The position numbers and the translations under genes were made by a program. From Anisakis pegreffii (lineage: Eukaryota > Nematoda > Chromadorea > Rhabditida > Anisakidae), in NCBI GenBank assembly GCA_035041965.1, contig JAPYMA010001522.1, positions 1 through 64,000 on the forward strand: a stretch of DNA of 64,000 bases, written 5' to 3'. Under the pieces are notes generated by a model. That model was not told the DNA's origin. It saw only the letters and a program-made list of their open reading frames with translations, and searched no databases. Below, piece by piece: positions 63,993-64,000 of the stretch; position 1 is the stretch's first letter, and every line of letters begins with the position of its first letter.

Positions 63993-64000
63993 GTTGGTTT

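Overview
The window reads as nuclear DNA of a nematode. Genes are split by many short introns with TTTCAG/TTTTAG acceptors, candidate trans-splice acceptors sit just upstream of several start codons, and the content includes a nematode transthyretin-like secreted protein and a tandem pair of serpentine receptors. The DNA is AT-rich and the spacing is generous, including a gene-poor stretch of about 26.7 kb. A clade III parasite would fit, but nothing seen settles the species.

Layout. (1) 148-4905, minus strand: the 5' part of a ZEB/zfh-1-type zinc-finger homeodomain gene (zag-1 orthologue), whose 3' end lies off the left edge. (2) 4906-31663: no gene I can prove; it holds short repeats, palindromes, polypyrimidine islands, one GC-richer island and a few exon-like pieces, and may be upstream regulatory DNA of zag-1. 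(3) 31664-32886, minus: a four-exon single-pass membrane protein with a Cys-rich ectodomain and a cytoplasmic PPPY motif. (4) 37818-39813, minus: a three-exon secreted transthyretin-like protein with an unusual Pro/Trp-rich C-terminal extension. (5) 41944-44828 and 47428-49896, minus: two tandem seven-transmembrane receptor genes with identical intron positions and phases; one carries a 15-bp minisatellite in an intron. (6) 50506-50696: a 191-bp non-autonomous hAT-type element with an intact 8-bp target duplication. (7) 52170-52921 minus and 53980-59653 plus: histone H2A.Z (htz-1) and the cohesin-release factor WAPL (wapl-1), divergent across a 1.06-kb promoter that carries an E2F site next to a CHR-like TTCGAA. 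(8) 62388 to the right edge, plus: the 5' part of a mitochondrial AUH-type enoyl-CoA hydratase.

Functional links. htz-1 and wapl-1 both act on chromatin and chromosomes, and the composite E2F/CHR site gives a concrete hypothesis for shared cell-cycle or DREAM control. The two receptors are a local duplication. The other genes look like unrelated neighbours. The exon models were assembled by hand from reading frame, intron phase and remembered family conservation. All junctions are canonical GT-AG and in phase except one in wapl-1, which is flagged.
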